A program made the position numbers and the translations under genes. The notes below the pieces were generated by a model. It had not been told where the DNA came from, did not search any database, and saw only the letters and a list, made by a program, of their open reading frames with translations. 64,000 bases of DNA from Mercurialis annua (Eukaryota; Streptophyta; Magnoliopsida; Malpighiales; Euphorbiaceae): NCBI RefSeq assembly GCF_937616625.2, contig NC_065575.1, positions 26,597,001 to 26,661,000 on the forward strand, written 5' to 3'. Positions 19,144 through 31,099 of the stretch are shown here, one piece after another (the first letter of the stretch is position 1; each line of letters starts with the position of its first letter).

Positions 19144-19850
19144 TATCTAGTAGGGGCGAAGCAACCTCGCCAGGAACGAACATCGCTAAGTCAAGCATTT
19201 CACCGACCTGGTAACAATTTCCGACCTTCTTGAAACCATAGAACGCATGACTTGGGGGGTCACCGGATCGATGGGAATTCAAACATCATCCGAGACAATC
19301 ATGCCTGATAAGGTCGGACCAAGAATCTTACCCGAGCTCCTGAGCCCGAAACACTGGACCACCTAGTCCGAGACCTGAGCTACTCCCAGATACGGGAACC
19401 ATGATAACTTGACTCCCAAGTTATCCGGGCTCCGAGGTCCCGTCCAAAGAGCGCTCACTCGTGTACCAGATCCTGGGACCACAGAAGATCTTCTGACAGG
19501 TACGTGAGGAATGTTCCCTCTGACACACCTAACAACCCGTGCCTCCCGCAGGGATATTCTACCACGTCAGCATAACTGATTTCTGGGACCACTGGGCTCA
19601 CAGCCTGCCAGCAAGGCAGGTTTGTCCTTAAACCCTAACTATAAATAGAGGGTTTAAGGACAAACCCTAGGTAATTTTCTTTTTCTCTACTCTAAGCACT
19701 CTCTTTTCTCTTCTTCTTCTTCCTCTACTTCAAAACCTTACTTGAGCGTCGGAGTGAACGTCCGGTGACCCCCACCGGAGTTCCTTCTGACCTCTGTTTG
19801 CTTGTGGTGTGCAGGTCGTTAAAGCTCGGATTTAGTTTGGTGATTCATCA
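19144..19850 (+). repeat. 3' LTR of outer element (LTR3), with two deletions
   Basis: Ends in TGATTCATCA at 19850. It is 707 bp against 761 for the inner LTRs. The difference is a 13-bp loss at its very start, which removes the terminal TGAT, and a 41-bp loss near 19333-19340 between two copies of a GAGCTCGG motif. TATAAATAG is at 19640-19648 inside the 18-bp inverted repeat 19619-19636 / 19649-19666. With its first end gone, this LTR could not serve as a proper integration end. Confidence 0.93.
19619..19666 (+). promoter_or_regulatory. LTR3 core promoter: TATA box inside a perfect inverted repeat
   Basis: Same 18-12-18 bp arrangement as LTR1 and LTR2. Transcription from it would run rightward into the satellite array. 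Confidence 0.8.
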
Positions 19851-19855
19851 CTAAT
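19851..19855. repeat. Probable target-site duplication of outer element (CTAAT)
   Basis: These are the five bases after the LTR end and belong to the satellite motif ACATACTAATCTAGC. The partner copy would lie left of the window, so this cannot be confirmed here. Confidence 0.4.
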
Positions 19856-22616
19856 CTAGCGTCACTTTTCACGCACACTTTGCGTAATATAACCTAACCT
19901 TGCTTAGGTAATCGGAACGACGCGATCAAGAGACTTGTGACGCGACATATTAATCTAGCGTCACTTTTCACGCACACTTCGCGTAATATAACCTAACAAT
20001 GCTTAGGTAATCGTAACGTAGCGTTAAAGAGACTTGAGACTCGACATACTAATCTAGCATCACTTTTAATGCACACTTTCCGTAATATAACATGCTAGGT
20101 AATCGGAACGATGCGTTAGAGACACTTGTGACGCGACATAAGCATTGTACTCGAAACGACGCGTTAAAGAGACTTGAGACATGACATACTAATTTAGCAT
20201 CACTTTCACGCACACTTTGCGTAATATAACCTAACCATGCTGAAGTAATCGGAAAGACGCATTAAAGAGACTTAAGACGCGACATACTAATCAATTTTAA
20301 CTTTTCACGCACACTTTGCGTAATATAACCTAACCATGCTTAGGTAATCGGAACAACGTGTTAAAGAGACTTGAGGCGCGACATACTAATCTATTTTAAC
20401 TTTTCACGCACACTTTCCGTAATATAACCTAACCATGCTTAGGTAATCAGAACGACACGTTAAAGAGACTTGAGACGCGATATACTAATCTATTCGTCAC
20501 TTTTTACGCGCACTTTGCGTAATTTTACCTAACCATGCTTAGGTAATCGGAACGACGCGTCAAACTTGTGACCCGACATACTAATCTAGCGTCACTTTTC
20601 ACGCACACTTTGCTTAATATAACCTAACCATGCTTGGATAATCGGAACGACACGTTAGAGAGACTTGTGATGCAACATAAGCATGGTAATCGAAACGACG
20701 CGTTAAAGAGACTTAAGACGCGACATACTAATCTAGCGTCACTTTTCACACACACTTTGCATAATATGACTTAGCCATGCTTAGGTAATCGGAACAACGC
20801 ATTAGAGAGACTTGTGACGCGACATAAGCATGGTAATCGAAACGACGCGTTAAAGAGACTTGAGACGCGACGTACTAATCTAGCGTCACACTTTGCGTAA
20901 TATAACCTAACCATGCTTAGGTAATCAAATCGACGCTTTAAAGAAACTTGAGATGCGACATACTAATCTACGATCATTTTTCACGCACAATTTGCGTAAT
21001 ATAACCTAACCATGCTTTAGGTAATCAGAACGACGTGTTAACGTGACTTGTGACACGATATACTAATCTAGCGTAACGATTCACGCAAACGTTGCATAAT
21101 ATAACCTAGTCATGCTTAGGCAATCGGAACGACGCGTTAAAGATACTTGAGACGCGACATACTAATTTATTGTCACTTTTCACGGACAGATTGCATAATA
21201 TAACCTAACTATGCTTAGGTAATCGGAACGACGCATTAGTCTAGCATAGTAATCGAAACGACGGGTTAAAGAGACTTGAGACGCGACATAGTAATCTAGC
21301 ATCACTTTTTACGCACACTTTGCGTAATATAACCTAACCAAGCTTAGAAAAATGGAACGTCGCGACATAGGAATCTAGCATCATTTTCACACACACTTTT
21401 TGTAATATAATGTAACCATTCTGAAGTAATCGGACTGACGCATTAAAGAGACTTAAGACGTGACATACTAATCTAGCGTCACTTTTCACGCACACTTTGC
21501 GTAACATAACCTAAACTATACTTACGTATTCGGAAAGACGCGTTAAAGAGACTTACTTGTGACACGACATATTTATCTAGCGTCGCTTTTGAAGCACACA
21601 TTGCATAATATAACCTAACCATGCTTATATAATCGGAACGACATGTTAGAGAGACTTGAGATGCGACATACTAATCTAGCGTCATTTTCCAAGCATACTT
21701 TGCGTAATATAACCTAACCATGTTTAGGTATTCGGAAGGATGCGTTAAAAACACTTGAGAAGCAACATACTAATCTATTGTCACTTTTAACGCATACTTT
21801 GTGTAATATAAACTAACAATGCTTAGCTAATCGGAACGACGTGTTAAAGAGACTTGTGACACGACATACTAATCTAGCGTCAGTTTAACCCACACTTTTC
21901 GTAATACAACCTAACCGTGCTTAGGTAATCGGAACGACGCATTAGAGAAACTTGCAACACGACATAATCATGGTAATCGAAACGACGCATTAAAGAGACG
22001 TGAGCACGATACACTAATCTAGCGTCCTTTTCACGCACACTTTGCGTAATATAACTTAACCATGATTAGGTAACCGGAATGACGCATTAAAGAGACTTGT
22101 GACCTGACATACTAATCTAGTGTCACTTTTCACTCACACTTTGCGTAATATAACCTAACCATGCTTAGATAATTGGAACGACGCGTTAGAGAGGCTTGTG
22201 ACGCGACATAAGCATTGTAAACGACAACACGTTAAAGAAACTTGAATCTAGCGTCACTTTTCACGCACACTTTGCGTAATATAACCTAAAAATGCTTAGG
22301 TAATCAAAACAACGCGTTAAATATTGAGATGTGACATACTAATCTAGTGTTACTTTTCATGCACACTTTTTTGAATATAACCTAACCATGCTTAGGTAAT
22401 CTGAAAGACGCGATAACCAGACTTGTAACGCGACATACTAATCTAGCGTCACTTTTCACACACACTTTGCGTAATATAACCTAACCAGGTTTAGGTAATC
22501 GAAACGACGCGTAAAAGAGACTTGAGACGCGACATACTAATCTAGCGCCACTTTTCACGCACACTTTGTGTAATATAACCTTGCCATGCTTAGGTAATCA
22601 GACCGATGCTTTAAAG
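19851..22616 (-). repeat. Satellite array block 1, minus orientation
   Basis: Tandem 99-bp monomers (clear starts at 19852, 19951, 20050) and 147-bp variants, read here as TAATCTAGCGTCACTTTTC and so on. I define plus orientation as the strand reading ACCTAAGCATGGTTAGGT, so this block is minus. Monomers are visibly diverged by substitutions and small indels. No gene is seen. Confidence 0.95.
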
Positions 22617-25600
22617 TCTTTGTAACGCGTCATTTCGATTACCATGCTTATGCAGCGTCACAAGTCTCTCTAACGCGTCGTTCCGATTACCTAATCATGG
22701 TTAGGTTATATTACGCAAGTGTGCGTTAAAATTTACGGTAGAGTACTATCTCGCGTCACAAGTCACTTCAACGCGTCGTTCCGATTACCTAAGCATGGTT
22801 AGGTTATATTACGCAAAGTGTGCGTGAAAGTGACGCTAGATTAGTATGCCGCGTCTCAAGTCTCTTTAACGCGTTATTCCGATTAACTAAGAGCATGGTT
22901 TGGTTATATTACGCAAAGTGTGCGTGAAAAGTGATGGTAAATTAGTTTGTCGCGTCTCAAGTCTCTTTAACGCGTCGTTTTGATTACATAATCATGGTTA
23001 GGTTATATTACGCAAAATGTGTGTGAAAAGTGACGCTAGATTAGTATGTCGCGTTTCAACTCTCTTTAACGCGTCGTTTCGGTTACCATGCTTATGTCGC
23101 GCCACAAGTCTCTCTAACGCGTCGTTCTAATTACCTAAGCATTGTTAGGCTATATGAAAAGTGACGCTAGTTTAGTATGTCGCGTCTCAAGTCTCTTTAA
23201 CGCGTCATTTCGATTACCATGCTTATGTCGCGCCAGTAGACTCTCTAACGCGTCGTTCTGATTACACATGGTAAAATTATATTACGCAAAGTGTGCGTGA
23301 AAAGTGACGCTAGATTAGTATGTCGCGTCTCAAGTCTCTTTAACGCGTCGTTCCAATTACCTAAGCATGGTTAGGTTAGGTTATGCAACCGTGCGTCAAA
23401 AGTGATGATATATTAGTATGTCGCATCTCAAGTGTCTTTAACTCGTCGTTCCGATTACCTAAGCATTGTTAGGTTATATTACGCAAAGTGTGCGTAAAAA
23501 GTGACGCTAGATTAGTATGTCGCGTCTTAATTCTCTTTAACGCATCGTTTTGATTACTATGCTTATGTCGCGTCACAAGTCTCTTTAACACATCGTTCCG
23601 AACACCTAAGCATGGTTAGGTTATATTACACAAAATGTGCGTGAAAAGTGACGCTAGATTAGCATGTCGCATCTCATGTCTCTTCAGCGCGTCCGTCCGA
23701 TTACCTATGCATGGTTATAATAAATTACGCAAAGTGTCCGTGAAAAATGACGCTAGATAGTATGTCGCGTCTATAGTCTCTGTAAGGCGTCGTTACATTA
23801 CCATTCTTATGTCATGTCACAAGTGTCTCTAACGCGTCGTTCCAATTACCTAAGTATTGTTAGTTTACATTACTCAAAGTGTGCGAGAAAAGTGAAATAG
23901 ATTAGTATGTCGCGTCTCAAGTTTTTTTGACGCGTCGTTCTGATTACCTAAGCATAGTTAGGTTAAATTACGCAAAGAGTGCGTAAAAAGTGATGCTAGA
24001 TTAGTAAGTCGTGTCTCAAGTCTCTTTAATGCGTCGTTCCGATTATCTAAGCATGGTTAGGTTATATTAGGCAAATTGTGCGTTAAAAGTGACAATGAAT
24101 TAGTATGTCGTGTCTCAAGTCTTTTTAACACGTCGTTTCGATTACCTGAGCATGGTTAGGTTATATTATGCAAAGTGTGCATGAAAAGTGACGCTAGATT
24201 AGTATGTGTCGTCTCAAGTCTCTTTAACGCGTTGTTCCGATTAACTAAGCATGGTTAGGTTATATTATGCAAAGTGTGCGTGAAAAGTGACGCTATATTA
24301 GTTTGTTACGTCTCAAGTCTCTTTAACGCGTCTTTTCGATTACTTATCCATGGTTAGGTTATATTACACAAAGTGTGCGTGAAAAGTGACGCTAGATTAG
24401 TATGTCGCGTCTCATCTCTCTTTAGCGCATCTTTTCGATTACCATGCTTATGTCGCGTCACAAGTCTCTCTAACGCGTCGTTCCAATTACCTAATCATTG
24501 ATAGGTTATATTACACAAAATGTGCGTGAAAAGTGAAGCTAGATTAGTATGTCGCGTCTCAAGTCTCTTTAACGCGTCGTTTCAATTACCATGCTTATGT
24601 CGCGTCACAAGTCTCTCTAACAAGTCGTTCCGATTACCTAAGCATGGTTAGGTTATATTATGCAAAGTGTGTGTGAAAAGTGACGCTAGATTATTATGTT
24701 GCGTCACAAGTCTCTCTAACGTGTCGTTCCGATTACTTAAACATGGTTAGGTTATATTACGCAAAGTGTGCGTGAAAAGTGACGCTAGATTAGTATGTCG
24801 CATCTAAAGTCTCTTTAAGGCATCGTTTCATTACCATTCTTTTTTCGCGTCATAATTCTCTCTAACGCATCGTTCCGATTACCTAAGCATGGTTAGTTTA
24901 TATTACGCAAATTGTGCGTGAAAAGTGAAATAGATTAGTATGTCACATCTCAAGTCTTTTTGACGCGTAGTTCCGATTACCTAAGCATGGTTATTTTATA
25001 TTATGCAAAGTGTGCGTTAAAAGTTACAATAGATTAGTACGTCGCGTCGTTTTGATAACCTAATCATGGTTAGGTATATTGCACAAAGAGTGCGGAAAAA
25101 GTGATGCTAGATTGGTATGTTGTGTCTCAAGTCTTTTTAACGCGTCGTTCTGATAATCTAAGCATGGTTAGGTAAATTAGTATGTCGCATCTCATGTCTC
25201 TTTAACGCGTCGTTTCGATTACCTAAGCATGGCTGGGTATATTACGCAAAGTGTGCATGAAAAGTGACGCTAGATTAGTATGTCGCGTCTCAACTGTCTT
25301 TAACCCGTTGTTTCGAATACCATGCTTATGTCGCGTCACAAATCTCTCTAACGCGTCGTCCCGATTTCCTAAGCATTGTTTGGTTATATTACGCAAAGTG
25401 TGCGTTAAAAGTGACGCTAGATTACTACGTCGCGTCACAAGTGTCTTTAACGCGTCGTTCCGATTACCTAAGCGTGGTTAGGTTATATTACGCAAAGTGT
25501 GCGTGAAACGTGACTCTAGATTAGTATGTCGCGTCTCAAGTCTCTTTAATGTGTCGTTTCGATTACCATGCTTAAGTCGCATCACAAGTCTATCTAACGA

Positions 25601-27767
25601 GTCGTTCCGATTACCTAAGCATGGTAAATTTATTTTATGGAAAGTGCGCGTTAAAAGTGAAGCTAGATTACTATGTCGCGTCACAAGTATCTTTAACGCA
25701 TCGTTCCGATTACCTAACCATGGTTAGGTTATATTACGCAAAGTGTGCGTGAAAAGTGAAGCTAGATTTGTATGTCGCGTCTCAAGTCTCTGTAACGCGT
25801 CGTTTCGATTACCATGCTTATGTCGCGTCGCAAGTCTCTCTATCGCGTCGTTCTGATTACCTAATCATGATTAGGTTATATTACGCAAAGTGAGCGTAAA
25901 AAGTGACGGTAGATTACTATGCCGCGTCTCTAGTATCTTTAACGCGTCGTTTTGATAACCATGCTCATGTCGCGTCACAAGTCTCTCTTACGTGTCGTTC
26001 CGATTACCTAAACATGGTTTGGTTATATTACGCAAAGTGTGCGTAAAAAGTGACGGTAGATTACTATGCCGCGTATCTAGTCTCTTCAACGCGTCGTTTT
26101 GATTACTATGCTTATATCGCGTCACAAGGCTCTTTATCTCGTCGTTCCGAACACCTAAGCATGGTTTGGTTATATTACACAAAGTGTGCGTGACGCTAGA
26201 TTAGTATGTCGCGTCTCATGTCTCTTTAACGCGTCTGTCCGATTATTTATGCATGGTTAGATTAAATTACGCAAAATATCCTTGAGAAATGACGCTAGAT
26301 TAGTTTGTCGCATCTAAAGTCTCTTTAAGGCGTCGTTTCATTACCATTTTTATGTCGTGTCACAAGTCTCTCTAACGCATCATTCCAATCACCTAAGAAG
26401 CATGGTTAGTTTTCATTACTCAATGTGTGCGAGAAAAGTCAAATTGATTAGTATGTCGCGTCTCAAGTACTTTTGACGCGTCGTTCTGATTACCTAAGTA
26501 TGGTGATTAGTATGTCATGTCTCAAGTCTCTTTCATGCTTCGTTCCGATTAATTATGCATGGTTAGGTTATATTACGCAAAGTGTGCGTTAAAAGTAACA
26601 ATAGATTAGTGTGTCGCATCTCAAGTCTTTTTAACGCGTCGTTTCAATTACCTAAGCATGGTTAGGTTATATTATGCAAAGTGTGCGTGGAAAGTGACGC
26701 TAGATTAGTATGTTGCGTCTCAAGTATCTTTAACGCGTTGTTCCTATTAACTAAGCATGGTTAGGTTATATTACGCAAAGTGTGCGTGAAAAGTGACGTT
26801 AGATTGGTTTGTCGCGTCTCAAGTCTCTTTAAGGTGTCGTTTCGATTACTTATGCATGGTTAGGTTATATTACGCAAAGTGTGCGTGAAAAGTGACGCTA
26901 GATTAGTATGTCGCGTCTCATCTCTCTTTAACGCGTCGTTTCGATTACCATGCTTATATCGCGTCACAAGTCTCTCTAACGCGTCGTTCCAATTACCTAA
27001 GCATTGATAGGTTATATTACGCAAAATGTGTTTCAAAAGTGAAGCTAGATTAGTATGTCGCGTCTCAAGTCTCTGTAACGCGTCGTTTTAATTACCATGC
27101 TTATGTCGCGTCACAAGTCTCTCTAACGCGTCGTTCCGATTACCTAAGCATGGTTTGGTTATATTATGCAAAGTGTGCGTGAAAAGTGACGCTAGATTAG
27201 TATGTCGCGTGTCAAGTCTCACAACGTGTTGTTCCGATTAACTAAATATGGATAGGTTATATTACACAAAATGTGCGTGAAAAGTGACTCTAGATTAGTA
27301 TGTCGCATCTCATGTCTCTTTGACGCGTCGTTTTGATTACCTAAGCATTGTTAGGTTATATTATGCAAAGTGTGCATGAAAAGTGACGCTAGATTAGTAT
27401 GTCGCATCTCAAGTCTCTTTAGCGCGTCGTTTCCATTACCATGCTTACGTCGTGCCACAAGTCTCTCTAACGCGTCATTCCAATTATCTAAGCATTGTTA
27501 GTTTATATTACGCAAAGTGTGCGTGAAAACTGACAGTAGATTAGTCTGTCACGTCTCAAGTCTATTTTGCCCGTCGTTCCGATTACCTAAGCATGGTTAG
27601 GTTATATTACAAGCAAAGAGTGCGTAAAAAGTGATTCTAAATTTGTATGATGTGTCTTAAGTCTCTTTAACGCGTCGTTCCGATTACCCAAGTATGGTTA
27701 GGTCATATTACGCAAAGTTTGTGACAATAGATTAGTATGTCGCGTCTGAAGTCTTTTTAACGCGTCG

Positions 27768-27952
27768 GTGGAAGGCTTTCTGCGTTCAGTCAATCTAAGC
27801 AGAGTGAATCGGTCCCTAAGGAAGCCCCGAAAGGGCTGCTGTCCGATGAGTACACGAAAGTGACGAAGTTGCTTTGACTACAGAACCATGCCTATCTGTT
27901 GGAGCGAATTGGATGATCGGGCCGAGGACTGCCCCCTCTTCCCCTCACTCTC
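27768..27952. other. 185-bp non-satellite insert, structured-RNA-like, possibly organellar DNA
   Basis: GC-richer sequence wholly unlike the satellite, inserted between CGCGTCG and TTTCGATT of what would otherwise be one monomer, with no loss of satellite bases and no duplication. It contains a small stem-loop (AGCCC / GGGCT around CGAAA) and looks like a fragment of a structured RNA or of plant mitochondrial DNA. I cannot name the source from memory with confidence. A precise, duplication-free insertion fits capture of a filler fragment during break repair. Confidence 0.6.
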
Positions 27953-30900
27953 CTTTCGATTACCTAAGCATTGTTATGTTATATTACGCAAAGTGTGCGT
28001 GAAAAGTGACGGTAGATTAGTATGTCGCGTCTCAAGTCTCTTTAACGCGTCGTTTCGATTACCATGCTTATGTCGAGTCACAAGTCTCTCTAACGCGTCG
28101 TTCCGATTGCCTAAGCATGGATAGGTTATATTATGCAAACTGTGCGTAAAAAAGGATGCAAAACTACTATGTCGAGTCACAAGTTTCTTTAACGTGTCGT
28201 TTTGATTACCATTCTTATGTCGCGTCACGAGTCTCTCTAACGCGTCGTTCCGATTACCTAAGCATGGTTATATTATATTGCGCAAAGTGTGCGTGAAAAA
28301 TGACGCTATATTAGTATGTTGATTCACAAGTCTTTTTGACGCGTCATTCCAATTACCTAAGCATGGTTAAGATATACTACGCAAAGAGTACGTAAAAAGT
28401 GATGCTAGATTAATATGACGTGTCTCAAGTCTCTTTTATGCGTCTTTCCGATTACCTAAGCATGGTTAGTTTATATTACGCAAAGTGTGTTAAAAGTGAC
28501 AATAGATTAGTATGTCGCGTCTGATGTCTTTTTAACGCGTCGTTCCAATTACCTAAAGGCATGGTTTGGTTATATTACGCAAAGTGTGCGGGAAAATTGA
28601 CGGTAGATTAGTATGTCCAGTCTGAAGTCTTTTTAACGTGTCGTTTCGATTACCATGCTCATCTCGCGTCACAAGTCTCTCTAACACGTCGTTCCGATTA
28701 CCTAAGCGTGGTTAGGTTGTATTATGCAAGGTGTGCTTGAGAAGTGACGCTAGATTAGTATGTCGTCGTGTCTCAAGTCTCTTTAACACGTCATTTCGAT
28801 TACCATGTTTATGTCGCGTCACAAGTCTCTTTAACGCGTCGTTCCGATTACCTAAGCATGGTTAGGTTATATTATGCAGAGTGTGTGTGAAAAGTGACAA
28901 TAGATTAGTATGTCTTATCTAAAGTCTCTTTAACGCGTCGTTACGATTACCATGCTTATGTCGCGTCACAAGTCCATTTACGCGTCGTTACGATTATCCA
29001 AGCATGGGTTATATTACGCAAAGTGTGCGTGAAAAGTGACGCTAGATTAGTATGTCGCATCTCAAGTCTCTTTAACGCGTCGTTTCGATTACCTAAGCAT
29101 GGTTAGGTTATATTTCGCAAAGTGTGCGTGAAAAATGACGGTAGACTAGTACTTCGCATCTCAAGTCTCTTTGACTCGTCGTTTCGATCACCTCAGCATG
29201 GTTAGGTTATATTACGCAAAGTGTGCGTGAAAAGTGACGCTAGAATAGTATGTCGCGTCTCAAGTCTCTTTAACGCGTCGTTTCGATTACCATGCTTATG
29301 TTGTGTCATAAGTCTCTCTAACGTGTCGTTCCGATTACCTAAGCATGGTTAGTTTATATTATGGAAAGTGTGCATTAAAAGTGAAGCTAGATTACCATGT
29401 AGCGTCATAAGTCTCTTTAACGCGTCGTTCTGATTACCTAAGCATGGTTAGGTTATATTACGCAAAATGTGGGTGAAAAGTGACGCTAGATTAGGATGCC
29501 GCGTCTCAAGTCTCTTTTACACGTCGTTCGATTACCATGATTATGTCGCGTCACGAGTCGCTCTATCGCTTCGTTCCAATTACCTAAAAATTGTTAGGTT
29601 ATATTACGAAGATTGTGCGTGAAAAGCGATAATAGATTAGTATGTCGCATCTCAAGTCTTTTTAACGCGTTGTTTCGATTACCATGCTTATGTCGCGTCA
29701 CAAGTCTCTTTAACGCGTCGTTCCGATTATCTAAGAATGGGTTATATTACGCAAAGTGCGCGTCAAAAGTGACGCTAGATTAGTATGTCGTGTCTAAAGT
29801 CTCATTAACGCGTCGTTTCGATTAACTAAGAATGGTTAGGTTATATTATGCAAAATGTGGGGAAAAAGGGACGCTAGATTAGTATGTCGCATCTCAAGTC
29901 TCATTTACGCGTCGTTTCGATTACCTAAGCATGGTTAGGTTAAATTACACAAAGTGTGCGTTGAAAGTGACGGTAGATTAGTATGTTGCGTCTCAAGTCT
30001 CTTTAACGCGACGTTTTAATTACCATGCTTATGTCACGTCACAAGTCTCACTAACGCGCTGTTCCAATTACCTATGCATGCTTAGGTCATATTATGCAAA
30101 GTATGCGTGAAAAGTGACGTTAGATTAGTATGTCGCGTCTCAAGTATCTTTAAGGCGTCGTTTCGATTACCATGCATATGTCGTGTCACAAATCTCTCTC
30201 TAATGCGTCCTTCCGATTACCTAAGCATGGTTAGGTTATATTACGCAAAGTGTGCATAAAAAGGAACGCTAGATTACTTTGTCGAGTCACAAGTTTCTTT
30301 TACGCGTCGTTTAGATTACCATCTTATGTCATGTCACGAGCCTCTCTAAAGCGTCGTTCCGATTACCTAAGCATGGTTAGGTTATATAATGGAAAGTGTG
30401 CACTAAAAGTGAAGCTAGATTACTATGTCGCGTCACAAGTCTCTTTAACGCGTCATTCCGATTACCTAAGAATTGTTAGGTTATATTACGCAAAATGTGT
30501 GTGAAAAGTGACGCTAGATTAGTATGTCGCGTCACAAGTCTCTTTAACCGTTGTTTAGATTGCCTAAGCATGTTTTAGTCTATAATACGCAAAGTGTGCT
30601 TGAAATGTGACGCTAGATTAGTATGTTGTGTGACAAGTTTTTTTATCGCATCATTTTGATTACCTAAGCATGGTTTTGTTATATTACGCTAAGTGTGCCA
30701 TAAAGTGACGCTAGATTAGTATGTCGCGTGACAAGTCTCATTAACGCGCCATTTCGATTACCTAAGCATGGTTAGGTTATATTACATAAAGTGTGCGTGA
30801 AAAGCGACTCTAGATTACTATGTCGCGTCACAAGTCTCTTTAACGCGTCGTTTCAATTACCCTGCTTATGTCGCGTCACAAGTCTCTCTAACAAGTCGTT

Positions 30901-31099
30901 CCGATTACCTAAGCCGTTAGGTTATATGCAAAGTGTGCGTGAAAAGTGACGCTAGATTAGTATATCGCGACACAAGTCTCTCTAACGTGTCGTTCCGATT
31001 GCCTAAGCATGGTTAGGTTATATTACGCAGAGTGTGCGTGAAAAGGGACAATACATTAGTATGTCGCATCTAAAGTCTCTTTAACGCGTCGTTTCGATT

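Larger units (their letters stand above)
1..19850 (+). mobile_element. Outer Ty3/gypsy (Tat-lineage) LTR retrotransposon, 5' part outside window
   Basis: This copy lies on the + strand and enters from the left edge in the middle of pol. Its visible pieces are 1-1407 and 12768-19850, separated by the inner element 1408-12762. Joining the two pieces at the CGAAC duplication restores continuous pol coding across the RNase H region. Downstream of pol come a hairpin, an 18-bp minisatellite, an antisense gene on the minus strand, a polypurine tract (19131-19139) and the 3' LTR. Immediately right of the LTR the satellite begins, so this copy inserted into the satellite array. Assignment to the Tat lineage rests on two RNase H domains in series and the antisense gene before the 3' LTR, both known traits of that group. 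Confidence 0.9.

Noticed and set aside
27888..28124. A 78-codon frame running from the 185-bp insert into satellite
   Set aside because: It is a chance fusion across the insertion junction.
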